A stretch of DNA of 64,000 nt from Patiria pectinifera. Its lineage: Eukaryota > Echinodermata > Asteroidea > Valvatida > Asterinidae. Shown one piece after another: positions 46,553-58,199 of the stretch. The stretch is from NCBI GenBank assembly GCA_029964075.1, contig CM057147.1:17567513-17631512 (forward strand). The letters are read 5' to 3'. The translations under genes were made by a program, and so were the position numbers. The notes beneath the pieces were generated by a model. The model did not search any database, had not been told where the DNA came from, and saw only the letters and a list, made by a program, of their open reading frames with translations. How positions within the stretch are numbered: position 1 is the stretch's first letter; the number at the start of each line of letters is the position of its first letter.

Positions 46553-49500
46553 TAGTGGAGCTGCTTAGGTCCATATTTTTGGCCAAAATCGTGCACTTTG
46601 TGTTAAAAGCATGAAATTTGGCATGTGGGGTCAAAATGGGCTAGAAATCATTTTAAGATCGGGACCCATCCTGGATTTTGCCCATTTTGGGGGCGGAGCT
46701 TGATTTTTTAAAAAGGGGGCGCAAACTATAAAAACTGTATTTAACATCCATTTCCCTCATTTTTTCTTTGCGTTGAAGTAAACTAAAACATAAAATAAGA
46801 CATTCCAGCTTGTTAACACCTGTTATTTTCCACCCATTTTGTGGGCGTGGCCTAAATGTGTAAAAGAGGCGGTATATATAAGCAGTTTGGTTCAAATATG
46901 GAAAATACCATTCAGTTTGGTGGTAAAATCTTGTAAATATGCATGTTTAGTCGAAATGAGCTGAAAGTCATTTTAAGGGATGGACCCATCTTGGATCTTG
47001 CCCATTTTGGGGGCGGAGCTTGATCAGTTACAAAGGGGAGTGCAAATAAATACAAATTTAGAAAAATTGTATTTAACATCCATTTTCCTTTGTTCTTCAT
47101 GCTTTTAAATACACAGAGACATGATAAAAAAATTCAAACATTCTAACACTTGTTATTTTTTGTGGGCGTGGCCTAAATATGAAAAGGAGGCCGCACATTA
47201 AAGCAGCTTCATTCAAACGAGGGAAAATGCAGCACTTTTGCTGGTAAAACACAAATTCTGCATTGGTTAACTATGTTTGCCATACACTGTAAAGTAAAGA
47301 TAAGTTTAAAAGGTTGCAAGGATTTTGCCCTGTTAGGGGTGGAGCTACATTTTAAAGTAGAGGGCTGAATATTCGCATAGAAAGGTAAAAGGTGGTAATA
47401 TTTCTGTGGTCATATTTCTACTGGGTATACTCACTCAAAGTGGTTTCATGTCCTTAGATGTACTGGAACATACAGCCTAGGCCAAAAAATAGTTCTGCTT
47501 CCGATAACATGGCATTTGAAAATAGGGTAGGAAGGTAAGTGCATTCTTTTTGTGTTGATCATATGTAGGTGTCTGTGTGTAGTCCATGGTAAAAGGTGGT
47601 AATTGATGGTTTTTATTTAATTTTTTCATTGTTCCCAAAACAAAATTAGGGTAGGGGCTGTCAAAATAGGGTAGGTGGGGTAACCGGAAGCAGAATCATT
47701 ATTTTTTGGCCCTATGTGTAAATATTGAAGCAATTGCCAAGTCAGAGTCAATGGCTGTGGATTCTCTCTTCATTGATAGGACTACAGTCTATTGAAAGTT
47801 AACCCTATCACTATCAGGACTGGGGTGTTTTGTATCTGCTTAAGACCGAATTGCTGTTCCCCCTCACTGATCCCCCATTGTAATTCCTTTTTTTTTCTCT
47901 CGTGATTTTCCTAATATTTGGCATGAATGTTGGTTGGCCAGTACTGTATATGATGTCATTTTGGTAGATACCACATTTAGAGTGCACTTTCGAAATCCAC
48001 CCCATCTAATTCCATTTTGTTTTACAAACACCCACATGAATTCAAAACGTCTGCGCCCAGAACGCTTTTCTGCGCAAAAAAGTGAGGAGTTAGCGTTCTG
48101 GTGATTTCATATAGCTCTGTGGGTACAACCCGATCACAATTTTGAAATGGTCACAATTTTTCTTTTGCCCTTATGTATACTTTTATTTTTTTTCAAGATG
48201 ATGCTCCGCTTCTTTTCTTCTAAACAGTACCTTGTAACATGAAACTTTGAACAAAAATTAACCCTTATCCAACATCTTCAAAAGTGACCATCGCTTGAAC
48301 GAAGTCTTGAACAAAATAAAACCCACGTTGATATTTTGTAATCAAAATGAAAGAGCCCCCCCCCCCCGCAGCACGTCCTAGAAAGTTGGACTTTATAAAA
48401 ACCATTCATCAAACTTTTACCAAACTTACCCTTGCATATTCTATGGAAAAAAACGTAAAATTATGAATTTGTGAGGTTTTAGGAGCGTGACGTCATCAAA
48501 CCGGAAGTTGTCATAGGGAGAATTAGAAAATGATTAGACCCGTAGACCCTTAGACCCTTAAAGTCTCACATGTATGTTAAAGTTTTGGAATTTCTCTCGT
48601 TTCCTAAATATTTGCCCAAATTCCATAAAACTTGGACACAAGGGTCATTGGGTAGCAAAGATAATGTGCGATATATTTTAGATCAAATGTCATGGGTCAA
48701 CGGTCAACTGAGGTTAATCATGATGTAATTAACAGTTTTGGGGGAAAGCTAACAACATTCTACATGCTTTCATGGATTTTGATGAAACTTAGATGCAGTG
48801 ACCCTTGGGTGCATGAGAAGACACAATTCTTCATGGAATTACTGAGGTCAAAGGTCATCTAGGGCTCATTAGAGGTCATTGTTCAAATATGCTTCAAATG
48901 TTTCTTTGTCTAGTACAGAATTTGATGGATTATAATGTTACTTAGAAGTTGGATGGATTGATCTTTTGGTTGGGGTTCATCACAACTCTTCCAAAATTGG
49001 AGGTCAAAAGTCATGTAGGGGTCATTTGAGGTTGTTGTTTAAAAATGCACAAAATGTCAAGAACTTTTTTTTTAAGAACACAAAATAGGTGACACATGCG
49101 ATCCACAGATATAAGTCTTGTATTAATTCGTATCAAGTGACAATGTTCGTGGCACAAATAATGGCACAAATAATGTTATCAGCTACATTGTTGCTGTGAC
49201 GTAAACAGACTGTGCTTTCATTACATACATTTACTCATTCCTACATGTAGTTTGTATATTTTGGAATTGTTTATCAAAGTGCAAGCACATTTTTAAGAAG
49301 CTACATAATTTCTCAAAAATATTAATCCCACCTTTTCAAACATCAAGATATTACTTTCCAAGTCCAAACATCCATATGATATAAATCCAGCAGTACACAC
49401 TGCAAGGAATTGACGTATACTCTGCGCATATTTTTTAAAATTATTTTCATGTATACATGCCCATATATACATGAAAAGCACTTGCAAAAATAGGTGAAGT

Positions 49501-50457
49501 CCACCGTTGCCGCCCCCCCCCCCCCGGTGATGCCAGAAGTGTTTACAAACAAGGAAATGCCGCAGCTGCTGTAACCTACATGTATGTTACTTGTAGCCAA
49601 TCACACTAATTTAAATATGAAATATTTAATCTTCTAGAATATTCAACCCCTACTTTAAATTGTAGCTCCACCCCTAAAAAGGTAAAACCTTGCAACCATT
49701 TCAAACTGATCTTTACAGTGTATGGCAAACATAGTTAACCAATGCAGAATTTGTGTTTTACCAGCAAAAGTGCTCATTTTCCCTCGTTTGAATGAAGCTG
49801 TTTAATGTGCGGCCCCCTTTTCATATTTAGGCCACGCCCACAAAAGGGTACAAAATAACAAGTGTTAGAATGTTTGATTTTTTTTTATCATGTCTCTGTG
49901 TATTTAAAAGCATGAAGAACTAAGGAAAATGGATGTTAAATACAGTTTTTCTAAATTTAAATTTGTTTGCACTCCCCTTTTTAACCGATCAAACTCCGCC
50001 CCCAAAATGGGCAAGATCTCAAATGGATCCACGTCTTAAAATGATTTTCAGCCCATTTCGACTAAACATGCTGATTTTTAAGATTTTACCACCAAACTGA
50101 ACGGTATTTTCCATATTTGAACCAAACTGCTAATATATACCGCCTCTTTTACACATTTAGGCCATGCCCACAAAATGGGTGGAAAATGACAGGCCCTAAA
50201 TTCCTAGAATGTCCTATTTTATGTTGAAGTTTATTTTCAAAGCATAGAAAAACTAGAAAATGGATGTTAAGTACAGTTTTTATGAGTTTTTATTGTTTGC
50301 AAACCCCTTTTTCAAAAAATCAAGCTCCGCCCCCAAAATGGGCAAAATCCAGGATGGGTCCCGATCTTAAAATGATTTCTAGCCCATTTTGACCCAGCAT
50401 ACCAAATTTCATGCTTTTACCACAAAGTGCACGATTTTTCGCTTAGCAGCTCCACTA
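46553..50457. mobile_element. Foldback element FB3 (3905 bp)
   Basis: Outer termini TAGTGGAGCTGCT (46553) and its complement (ending 50457) bound ~800-bp inverted arms (46553-47352 and 49655-50457). Within each arm a ~320-bp unit repeats, marked by GGGGGCGGAGCTTGAT and GTGGGCGTGGCCTAAAT. The 2.3-kb loop carries repeated 'GGTCAAAGGTCAT' phrases (48840-49015) and no gene. FB3 lies inside the larger inverted-repeat structure. A short CAT duplication is possible at the flanks. Confidence 0.82.
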
Positions 50458-50590
50458 CATGTAGGATGCAGTCACGTGTACATACTGTACACACCGTACC
50501 GAGTGAGCCGACTCTGAAAGTTTGTACAATTTTCTACGACCACCGCACACAGATACGTACATATATGGTTCTGGTGGTAATGTGGAAGAA

Positions 50591-50745
50591 TACAGTCGCC
50601 TCTCTTTATAACAAGGTCGATGGGACCATAGAGCTAAAGGACAGCGAAACAAAGAAACACAAAGAGAACCTGAGATTTGTGACCTCCGTCAGAATTTGCT
50701 CTTTATAAGCAGAACCTCTTTATAATATAATGAAAGTCGACTGTA
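50591..50745. mobile_element. 155-bp pogo/Tigger-like MITE
   Basis: Starts TACAGTCGCCTCTCTTTATAA and ends TTATAATATAATGAAAGTCGACTGTA-like sequence. The termini are inverted (CAGTCG...CGACTG) and bounded by TA on both sides, as in Tc1/mariner-pogo elements. Confidence 0.7.
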
Positions 50746-51250
50746 TTGTGCAATTGTTATTGCACCTGGATAACACACACGATATGACAAGGCAAATATC
50801 GGTGCAGAAGCACGGAGTTATTTATTTGCTCCATGATCGGTGCGGTCATCGAGGGGTGATCGACCATCGGTCTCTGTATAGAACGCATGGATTCATTAGC
50901 TCTCTGATCTATTATTAACACAATTCCTCCATGGTTAAAACAATCATCGGACTATACCGTGCAAGTACGCTGTTCACCGGTGAGTGTTTGTTTACTACAA
51001 ATACCTAAATTAATTTTTTCAAACTTTTTTAAAACTTGACTAGAAGAAACTCTTGTATGTCTGTACACGTACACGAACTTGTCCGTGTGGATTGCACAAT
51101 GGACTACCGGGATCAGTCATTCGCAACAAATCTTAAGGGTTGTTCCATTCTAGACGATGTTCGCCGTACTCGATAATAATTTACTAAAAGATAAATTCTT
51201 CAATTAGACAATCATGCATAATTGTTTCTTTCTTTCTTTCTTTTTTGGAA
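50746..51250. other. No gene seen
   Basis: Contains a short hairpin near 50840-50870 (GGTGCGGTCATCG / CGACCATCGG) and a (TTTC)n tract at 51222-51242. Confidence 0.4.
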
Positions 51251-51257
51251 GGGGGGA

Positions 51258-51499
51258 AGGGTAATGGTTTACTGCAGCAAAAATTGTAAGCGTTATGATC
51301 AATACCGCAAAATCGACAGGCATTCAATAATAGTTCAATCGTGGCATTTTTATATTCGCGTCGTTTCCACTCTATAAGTGCGTTAAAACTCGCACTCGCA
51401 CTCGCACTCGCACTCTCCATTTTTACCAGAGTAAAAACATTTTTTCACAAGATTTCCAGCTAGTCGGCTTAATTGGCGCTCTGTTGGTGTGGCCTGCAT
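51258..51499 (-). pseudogene. Death-domain-like coding segment, right arm
   Basis: From 51499 the minus strand repeats the MQATPTERQLSRL start seen in the left arm. It then enters an (AGTGCG)n tract and a stop. In another frame, 51387-51258 encodes FNALIEWKRREYKNATIELL and a Cys-rich end (CRFCGIDHNAYNFCC). WK...NAT..LL is the classic last-helix signature of Death domains. The middle of the domain, present in the left arm, is missing here, so the copy is broken. Whether the Cys/His-rich tail binds metal is unknown. Confidence 0.6.
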
Positions 51500-52027
51500 T
51501 TTGCTTTTATTATTCACTGTTTGCACACTGCTTTGAATGAATACAAATGATAGTCTTGGTGTCCGATAATCCGGCTCAAGTCTCCCTTTGTTCGCTATTC
51601 TGGTTCAGGTCTTCCTCTGTCCGCTATTCCATCTAGCGGGGTGGGCTGCCCCCTTTGTCCAATACATTTTTTAGACCCATCCTTTGTCCGGTAAACCTTA
51701 CATACGCCCATGCGCTCTTTTATTATGCTAACATCATCCATCCATATGCTAATTAATTTTATTGATACGCAAATGAGTCCATTGTCTTTATGCATTATGC
51801 ATAAAATTATTTTGTCTTGTCCGATGAAGACCCAACACACTACTAAATGACTCCCGACTTTGTTTCACAAAATAGGCTCTAGAACAAAAACTACTGGACC
51901 GAATCAGGCGATCTTCCTACCTTTTTACTTTTATCACAATTTCCCATGCATTGGTATAGAGGTTGTTTGAGTTTCAGGGTAGCGAAAGTACGTAGTTTTC
52001 TTCTTTTTTTTTGGGCCACCCTGTATA

Positions 52028-52640
52028 TGACTGTAACAAAATTATGACTTAATGTTATGTATCAATAAATAATTTAATTTTAATGCTATGGTTATATTGG
52101 TTTAATGCCTGGTGGTGAATAGACACGTGGGGGTTGGCAAAATAAACAACCAATGATTTCCTTTTTAATTTTCTATGTTTTTTTTTTCGTTTTCTTTTTT
52201 GTAATTTTAATTTGGTTTCTCTCTTTATATTTGTTAGATTTATTGTCTTCTCTTGTTAACATACCGGTTCATGTGTATGTAGTACGTTTACTGAAATTGC
52301 AAAACAAAACTACCAGTATGTACAATGCATATATACAATCTATAAAAATTACCACAAGCTATCCAGCATGCTTTGAATTGACAAATTTGTTAAATTTGAA
52401 CATCAATAATTTGCCACCAACGTAAAAATAGTCTGCCCCCTGCAGCAAATCATTTTAGGCAATAATTTTTGACAAAACTCAAACTTCTAAGAGAAATTTG
52501 GAAAACAAAATTATGAGCTTGCCCCCAAGGCTGTATGAGAATCCAGGAAGTTCTAGGAAACGTTTTTAAAAATTAAGTAATTGATGGGGAGTTGCCGGAA
52601 CTAAGGCACGAGAGATCGTAATTTTAACACTTCTTTTACA
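52028..52640. other. Upstream of TANGO2; no other gene
   Basis: AT-rich. TTTTACAG at 52634-52641 is a plausible splice acceptor for an exon carrying the 5' UTR and first TANGO2 codons, implying an upstream leader exon not identified here. Confidence 0.4.
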
Positions 52641-52773
52641 GGTCCCGTTGATTCCGAGCACTGAACCGACATCAGCTGAAAGATAAAACCACTGGTTTAA
52701 ACTTCATGACGTGTGCCAACTGGTCATTCCCTCAAGAACTCTGCAGAGAATTAAAAGACGCTACAGTGCACGT

Positions 52774-52915
52774 ATGTGTCTGACGGCGTTTGTGTTAAAC
52801 CCAGACCCCGGGAATGGCGGATATCGTCTCATGCTCGCCTTCAACCGAGATGAGATTTACAAGAGGCCCACCAAACCAGCCGAGTTCTGGGACAGGAATT
52901 CTGACATCATAAGTG
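52774..52915 (+). CDS. TANGO2: TANGO2 coding exon 1
   Basis: ATG at 52774 begins MCLTAFVLNPDPGN; the conserved family motif NRDE follows (AFNRDEIYKRP), then FWDRNSDIISG, ending at a GTAAG donor in phase 1. MC at the start and the NRDE motif define the TANGO2/NRDE family. Family members are cytosolic or mitochondria-associated proteins of about 270-280 residues, linked to Golgi organisation, lipid/acyl-CoA and heme handling; the exact reaction is unsettled. The four exons here encode about 150 residues, roughly the N-terminal half, with phases 1, 1 and 2 that join cleanly. Family members keep a TYGLSN block right after the end of exon 4; I found none before 64000, so the rest lies beyond the window. 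Introns are full of repeats. Confidence 0.92.
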
Positions 52916-53139
52916 GTAAGATGGAGAAATCTGAACGATACACAATAGACCATTATCATGTTACCGCCATCCTGATTTTTAAATTCAAATCAACGTAACC
53001 AAAATGAGGTTGGAAGGAAAAATAGTCTGGTTCCTTTTTCTTTTAGCACAAAAAACATCATTCAGCACTGTTATTGGATACAGGAAACATGACTGAAATG
53101 GTTGCAGCAGCCCTCACTGACCCATGTGACCTGAGCTCT

Positions 53140-53385
53140 GGCCAATTTCATAGAGCTGCTTAAGCACAAAATTTGCTTTTCAAATCACAAAAAACCCTTG
53201 CTTATTATAATCAGTTCATCACCGGCCAAAACGCCATTCCATGTACATTGCTTGTGACTGGTATACTAGCTGTTGTTTACTTAGCATAACAATCGCATGG
53301 AGTTTTGGTGGGTAACCTGATTATATAACAAAATTTTTTTGTGCTTAAGCAAATTTTGTGCTTAAGCAGCTCTATGAAATTGGCC
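53140..53385. mobile_element. 246-bp MITE in TANGO2 intron 1
   Basis: Nearly 38-bp inverted termini: GGCCAATTTCATAGAGCTGC at 53140 and its complement ending at 53385, followed inward by TTAAGCACAAAATTTGCT on both sides. Non-coding. Confidence 0.85.
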
Positions 53386-53919
53386 CCAGCTGGCTGCTAG
53401 ACCTAGATCCGGGTACTGGAAAGTCAGCGTTGCCATTGTTGCCGTGGAATGAAACAATCCATCTGTCACGTCATGAAATTATTCTTACCATTGCTCTCAT
53501 TAACATTATTTGTATAATAACCATTTCCAAGTGAAAGTCAATGAGTCGATCGGTCAAGTAAAAGAGGATTCCAGCTGAAATGGCCCTCTCTCTGACGGAC
53601 ACAAATTTGAGATTGGAAAAGTGTAATTTTGGAATCATTGAAAACTGACCGGTTGTTCGTCTGTTATAACTCCAAAGTGGCTTGCTAAAGTGCCATTCTG
53701 TCACAATAATTGTCTAGGCTGCATGATAAAAAAAAAGAACAAGTTAAGTCTGTCACGAGCCAAAGTGGCCCATCAGGCCGGCGTTTATTTCCGGTTTCAG
53801 TAGCATGAAACTACTGAGAATATTTCAGGCATGCAACTTTTCCGTGGATCTGCTGATGTCCTCGTTTTTCACTTCGCATGAATGTCATTACGAATTGAAA
53901 AATACTGCACAAAGTCTTG

Positions 53920-54310
53920 TGTGGGTTGGGGTTTCCTCATGTTTTTCTAAATTCCCAGATGCATGCCTGATATTTCTATTCCCCCTGGACGGGATGCTAG
54001 TCTATCGCAGGTTACTCCCCAGCTAATACCGGTACCCATTTACACTCCTAAGTGGAGAGAAGCAAGTGGGGATGAAGTGGCTTGCCCATGGACACAACAC
54101 ATGTCCAGCAACTGGATTTGAACCCCTGACTCTCTGATCATGAGTCACGAACCTATAACCACGAGGCCGCACTCCCCACAGTGCTCCTGGGTGGACAGAG
54201 GCAAGTGGGGGTGAAGTGGCTTGCCCAAGGACACAGCGTATGACCAGCGGCTGGATTCGAACCCCTGACTCTCTGATCATGAGTCACAAACCCGAACCCC
54301 TGAACCACAC
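53920..54310 (-). mobile_element. tRNA-derived SINE, dimeric
   Basis: Two similar ~125-bp units (54055-54168 and 54183-54310) on the minus strand each have an A-box-like GCGGCCTCGTGGTTATAGG or variant, a CTCATGA anticodon-like loop (CAT), and a B box GGGGTTCAAATCC/GGGTTCGAATCC. A conserved AAGTGGCTTGCCCAWGGACAC body follows. The lower part (53948-54040, CTGGACGGGATGCTAGTC) looks like the SINE 3' body. A tRNA-Met-like origin is inferred from the loop. Confidence 0.75.
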
Positions 54311-54383
54311 CCTCCCTTGGCCGTAGGGCTTCAACTTTAGATCTTCACATTTCCGTTCATTCATTAGTTCTTGTGTTTTTCAG

Positions 54384-54506
54384 GTCAGGATATGTTTGTA
54401 GGTAAGGAGGGAGGTACCTGGCTAGGTATGAGCCGATCGGGCCGGCTGGCCATGCTTCTGAATATCCTTCAACCTGAAGGGATTAACCGTGATGCTAAAG
54501 GAAGAG
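54384..54506 (+). CDS. TANGO2: TANGO2 coding exon 2
   Basis: Starts after TTTTTCAG and ends before GTGAGT; 123 nt, phase 1 at both ends. It encodes [20 protein letters not shown], the family's highly conserved GGTWLG block, then [14 protein letters not shown]. Reading frame and phase continue from exon 1. Confidence 0.92.
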
Positions 54507-55115
54507 GTGAGTATGTTGAACAGGTGACCCACCTGCCCGTCAATCAAAGAGTATGCATTGACCAATTAGATCATGAGTTTTTGTCTGGTGACCACAACAG
54601 CTCAGTCAAACTCTGTCAAAGGCACCGTGAGAAATGTACACAAATCACTCGAGGGTGGGGCTCACAGCAAATTATGGAAACATTGACTGGTGTGCAGGGT
54701 TCGTACTTATCAGGCTACTGAAACAGACTCTTAACTAGCCAAATAAACGTGTAGATAGACACAGAAACGTGGAGTCACTTTTTACATCTGATAAGCCCTC
54801 ATCAGAATAATCGTAAACAAAATAGGGATCCCCCTAAGGCCAGAAAAAAAGTCTCCGGTTTCTGGTATGCGTGCGCGTCGCCGTAGCCATGCGCGTCGGC
54901 AACATTAAAAAAAATTGTTTTCAATGTAAGATGATGTCTCAAAACCACCAAGCTCACTGGTTTGACTGGAATCCTGCTGCTGCACAATTTTAACATGTTT
55001 TTAGATGGGGTTATGATCGAGTATAAGCTTTATGTGGCCTCTCTTGGCTCCCATATATTTTCAATTTAGTTGGGCACCATATGCAGTCATCAGCCGACAT
55101 TTGAAGAAAAAAAAA
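54507..55115 (+). other. TANGO2 intron 2, 5' part
   Basis: No gene or clear element before the repeat blocks starting at 55116. An open frame follows the donor to 54720, but it lacks family similarity. Confidence 0.4.
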
Positions 55116-57310
55116 TAGAAACTAGAGGTATGCGTCTGTTTTGAACAGAGCACACGGCTTTTCCGTTGTCCGTATTTTTGTGTTTGATAATATTTGTTTT
55201 AAAAAATCGGACAAATGACTCTATATTGTGGAGTACTTTCAAATTGATTTGACTTGGGATAGGCCTAATGTGCAAATTAGAAACTAGGAGAAATAATAAA
55301 CTTTCAAAAATTAATACTAGAGGTTTGTCTGTTTGAACAGAACACAGGGCTTCTTTGTTTTTTTAATTTTATGTGAGTAAAAATCTATGATACATTGTTA
55401 TATATTATGTTTAAAAAAGTATGATATTATGTGAAGATTGTATATTATGAAGTATTTTGAAATTGATTTGACTTGGGATAATGTGCATATTAGAAATTCG
55501 GAGAAAATAAGAAATAATGAAAATTAATTTTTAAAAATGAACTGATGACGTCATGGTGACGTCACTTCACATTTGTCATCAAAGCCCATGTAGGATCGAC
55601 ATATTGTCGCTTATAGAGTGTGTAAGTCTCGCGCGGAAAGGTCACCAACGTGTGGTTGATTTTGTTTTCTATAATACTTTGTTTTTGCTAAGGCCTGAAC
55701 AAAAAACGGCCATAAATGATGATAACAAATTAGAAATGAATTTCCCATAGTATCAGAATTTGCATTACTGTTTTTCTACTAATAAAAAGTAAATAAATAG
55801 ACGGGGTAGAGGGAGATAGATGCAATCAATAACATTGGCGTAGTTAACTTCTATAGTAGAAAAATATACAGGGCGGCAAATCATTTCAACGGCGATAGCC
55901 ATGCACACACGGTTGAGTGGCAATAGCCAAGTGCGTACAGTACAGCCAAGTGAGTATATAATTTACGTCAATAGAGGGCAGCAGATACATTTAATGTTTA
56001 ACTTGCATTGCATTTATAGCTGCCGAATGCTAAACAAAACTAACCATTAAATGTATATGCTGCCCTCTGTTGGCGAAAGGAATACTTGCTCTACGTGCGC
56101 ATTATTGCCCAAAATCGGGAATTGCGTGATTTCGTCCGTTTTTAGACTAAAAAGTCTCCTTTAAATTTCTGGAAAATCTGGCTTTAGGTTGGGTCTTTTA
56201 CATTTGTTTCGAAGTTTGTAATTGATCGGATTCAAGATAATTCCGAACTTGTCAATTGAAAAACGTAATGAAACTTTGAAAGAAAAATAACACGTTATAA
56301 AAAAATAATGATGACGTTAACATGACGTATTTTTTATTTTAAATGTAACATACACATAACTGTATATTTGCCAAGTTTCAGCCCAATAGAACGATAGGTA
56401 TAAAATGTTTAAATTATAATTTGTAAGATGAGGTCACATGACTAATGACGACGTCATTATGATGTGACTTGTTTAAGACCAACTTTCCCGAAGGGCCTTG
56501 TACTGTGCGTAGTTTAAAGTTAATAATGATCCTATTTCATGTACAATTTTTCAAGTAGAAGAAAATGTCAAAGTTTTAAAAAATTATAACAAATCAAGCG
56601 ATGACGTCATCATGACGTCACTTCGGATTTTGCATACTAGTTACTGTATCTGCATATCCACCAAGTTTCAAGACGATCAGACTTACCCTTATATGTGAAA
56701 TACAAAAATTGCATTTTTGATGACGTCATTATGACGTCATGCACTTTTCACTTTTTGGTATGCATTACCTAACAAACCCATTGCAAAAAGATTTTTGAAT
56801 TTACCATGTTCCGTTGATAAGATATGGTTTGAGGGTCCAAAACTTCAAAAATTCTTATAAAATCACACGATGACGTCATCGTGAGTCACTCCAATTTTTA
56901 CCTATAACACATCCCGGTCTACCTACATACCAAGTATGAACCAAATTGGACTTACCATTCTCGCGATATAGGGCCCTAAAGTATGCACCTTTAAGATGAC
57001 GTCACATGACCCATGATGACGTCATCGTTGCGTCTATCTTCGCGAAAGACCTTTGCTATATGTTCTTTGACTATGTAAAGTTTCAATGTTATATGAGTAT
57101 GCTTTATGCAAAAAGTGCCGATCAGAAAAAACGTGCACAAAGTCTATGGCATTTTGGTTGGAAGTCCCAAGAGGAAAAAAAAAAAATAAAATAAGTATAG
57201 AAACAAAGGCTTTTCCGCATTTAAGCGGAAAAGCCAAAAAAAAAATAAGTACAGAAACAAAGGCTTTTCCGCATTTAAGCGGAAAAGCCAAAAAAAAGCT
57301 GTGTCGCCGC
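55116..57310 (+). repeat. TGACGTCA-rich repeat, left block
   Basis: Starts with two tandem ~200-bp units (55116-55312 and 55313-55515) that open with an ACTAGAGGT..GTCTGTTT motif. It then has units carrying TGACGTCA palindromes (about nine between 55545 and 57022) alternating with 'CCAAGTTTCA..CGAT' phrases. It ends with two 55-bp units bearing an 11-bp-stem hairpin. The same family lies inverted at 59030-62430. Confidence 0.75.
57208..57289. repeat. Two perfect hairpins GGCTTTTCCGC/GCGGAAAAGCC
   Basis: 57208-57235 and 57262-57289 each form an 11-bp stem with a short ATTTAA loop, in two near-identical 55-bp tandem units. Confidence 0.9.
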
Positions 57311-57796
57311 ACCACTTTTGGGGCAAGCTCCATACCAGAAACGGAAGACTTTTTTTTTGGCCTAACACGAAGCTGGATAGCTCAATTGGTAGGGTACAGA
57401 TACACTGTTTGGGAGATGAATATTGAAACTTCTTTGTTGAACAAAAAATTAATCAACTTTAGTCTAGTGTTATTAACTGGAAATGATTTGGGTGGTTAAA
57501 AGAAATGGGGTGGTGAACAGTTTTTGGATCTTCCCTTTTTGAAAATGTCAGGAAGTTCTGGAAATCATGAGTCCTAAAATTTTTTTAGGAAAGTGAAGAA
57601 AAAACTGGTAGGGTTGGAACAATGTAGCATAGTTTGGCACATTTCCATTTTCTTGGAATGTTACCAACTCTCTTTAAAATCCAACTCTCTTATAGGATTT
57701 TCCCTTGGGACTTTTTAAAGTGTCTGGCATTGAATTGTAATTAGAAAGTTTTCAATAAAATTTCTCAAATGGCTCTGCACTTTTCTTTTCACACAG

Positions 57797-57911
57797 GCTT
57801 CCTTGTGTCGGACTTTCTGGAAGGAAGCATGGATGGCCAGACCTACCTCCAAGGCATAGCAAAGGAATGCGATTCATACAACGGCTTCAATCTCATCACT
57901 GTGGAACTTGG
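57797..57911 (+). CDS. TANGO2: TANGO2 coding exon 3
   Basis: Follows TTCACACAG and ends before GTAAGG in phase 2. Encodes GFLVSDFLEGSMDGQTYLQG, then YNGFNLITVELG. The YNGFNL block is a family signature. Frame and phase fit exon 2. Confidence 0.92.
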
Positions 57912-58007
57912 GTAAGGAAGCCAGGCTATGAATAAACAAAAAATTGCATTGGGCAAGACAGAAAGTCGTGCTGTAAAAATAATCTTTGCATTTCACAATC
58001 ATAAGAA

Positions 58008-58077
58008 GGTGATTGAGTGGTAAGACGTCTGCTCGAGAAAGTAGAAGGTCGTGGGTTCGAGTCCCATCCGAGTGACT
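58008..58077 (+). repeat. tRNA-like segment in TANGO2 intron 3
   Basis: TGATTGAGTGGTAAGACG resembles an A box and GGGTTCGAGTCCC is a perfect B box. Acceptor ends do not pair convincingly, so a SINE head is more likely than a tRNA gene. Confidence 0.5.
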
Positions 58078-58199
58078 TTAGCGCGTAATCTCACGAGACA
58101 ACACTGAACATACAGTGTTTATAAAATACGTTGGTGAAGAGCAAAACCCAAAATTGCATTTCACATTGCTTTTATTTTTACTTTGACTTTTGTTTTCAG

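Larger units (their letters stand above)
41242..52025. mobile_element. Large inverted-repeat structure, ~10.8 kb with nested insertions
   Basis: 41242-42092 and 52025-51366 are inverted copies. They share 'CTACCTTGAGACGCAAAC', 'GATTCGGT..AGTAGTTTTTG', a 230-bp block with TGGATGATGTTAGC and GGGGGCAGCCCACCCC, and a Death-domain coding start. The right end reads TATACAGGGTGGCCC on its outward strand, a mariner-like style of terminus; the left end has decayed. Removing the nested 2412-bp, 3905-bp and 155-bp insertions leaves about 4.3 kb. It may be one DNA transposon with long inverted termini, or two opposed copies of one repeat. Confidence 0.55.
52916..54383 (+). other. TANGO2 intron 1 (repeat-bearing)
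   Basis: GTAAG ... TTTTTCAG. It holds an inverted-repeat MITE at 53140-53385 and a tRNA-derived SINE pair at 53920-54310. Confidence 0.85.

Noticed and set aside
41530-51840. Pair of ~78-codon frames in the large inverted arms (41530-41766 and 51595-51840)
   Set aside because: The sequence is a degenerate short repeat of GGACAAAGG-like motifs; frame conservation follows from repeat conservation rather than coding.
54507-54721. Extension of TANGO2 exon 2
   Set aside because: The frame stays open after the GTGAGT donor, but similarity to the family stops exactly at the donor and exon 3 joins in correct phase.
57360-57420. tRNA-like D-arm (TAGCTCAATTGG)
   Set aside because: No B box or T-arm follows, so at most an eroded fragment.
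58008-58077. Functional tRNA gene
   Set aside because: A and B boxes are present but the acceptor arm does not pair; a SINE head is more likely. The same applies to 32104-32175.
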